A DNA stretch of 5,956 nucleotides from contig JADLDZ010000257.1 of NCBI GenBank assembly GCA_020846375.1, forward strand, positions 1 to 5,956, read 5' to 3'. The position numbers and the translations under genes are program-made. The DNA is from Nitrospirales bacterium (GTDB lineage Bacteria; Nitrospirota; Thermodesulfovibrionia; Thermodesulfovibrionales; Dissulfurispiraceae). This document shows positions 5,875 through 5,956 of this stretch, in pieces; position 1 is the stretch's first letter, and the number at the start of each line of letters is the position of its first letter. Below the pieces are notes generated by a model. It was not told the origin of the DNA. It ran no database searches and worked only from the letters and a program-made list of their open reading frames with translations.

Positions 5875-5888
5875 GTAGATTTTTTCAT

Positions 5889-5917
5889 AGTATAGCAAAT
5901 GAAAGAGGAAACAGCAA
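5889..5917 (-). promoter_or_regulatory. Candidate sigma-70 promoter of fba
   Basis: On the minus strand TTGCTG (5917-5912) and TATACT (5894-5889) are separated by 17 nt. The -10 box matches consensus at 5 of 6 positions and the -35 box at 3 of 6. The DNA further upstream (5918-5956) is AT-rich, like an UP element, in contrast with the GC-rich genes. The predicted start lies near 5882 inside an A6 run, giving a leader of about 18 nt. The call is by eye. Confidence 0.5.
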
Positions 5918-5956
5918 TTACTAACTATTAATTTTCAAGAAGTTACATAGTTTTAC

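Noticed and set aside
4382..5878. Long plus-strand open frame (498 codons) opposite fba
   Set aside because: It covers almost exactly the length of fba on the other strand, has low-complexity Leu/Pro/His-rich composition, and shows no ribosome site.

Overview
The window is a compact bacterial glycolysis/gluconeogenesis cluster. It has four complete genes, all on the minus strand, read right to left: a long class II fructose-1,6-bisphosphate aldolase (5863-4490), a divergent phosphoglycerate kinase (4322-2946), and two tandem, non-identical phosphofructokinases of the PfkA superfamily (2801-1587 and 1584-331). The coding DNA is GC-rich, with strong G/C preference at third positions, Shine-Dalgarno sequences of the GGAGG type and sigma-70-like promoter hexamers. 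This fits a GC-rich free-living bacterium. The divergent enzymes and the G/C-rich palindromic intergenic repeat remind me of Nitrospirota or Desulfobacterota-type genomes, but I cannot settle the lineage from sequence alone.

Layout in transcription order. Positions 5956-5864 are AT-rich and hold a likely fba promoter and Shine-Dalgarno site. The fba gene follows. The 167-nt gap 4489-4323 holds a good sigma-70-like promoter (TTGTCA-16-TATCAT) and, directly after its predicted start site, a hairpin with a T6 tract just before the pgk ribosome site. That arrangement resembles a transcription attenuator. The pgk gene follows, then a 144-nt gap with a small palindrome beside a TATAGT box. The two phosphofructokinase genes are separated by only 2 nt and are probably translationally coupled. 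The last 330 nt (330-1) contain no gene. They hold a G/C-rich inverted-repeat (REP/MITE-like) element with a G-quadruplex motif on the plus strand, smaller hairpins and a possible terminator at the extreme left.

Functionally, phosphofructokinase makes fructose-1,6-bisphosphate, the aldolase splits it into two trioses, and PGK acts lower down, interconverting 1,3-bisphosphoglycerate and 3-phosphoglycerate. Triose-phosphate isomerase and glyceraldehyde-3-phosphate dehydrogenase are not in the window. The two phosphofructokinases differ at the positions that separate pyrophosphate-using from ATP-using enzymes. The first has Asp plus Lys (PPi-type). The second has Gly plus Lys, as in the ATP-using plant/trypanosome-type group, with an unusual Glu in place of the usual Asp. 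The pair may therefore offer two phosphoryl donors, or form a hetero-oligomer. The aldolase and PGK are also longer than, and diverge from, textbook forms. The most interesting non-coding signal is the promoter plus candidate attenuator ahead of pgk.
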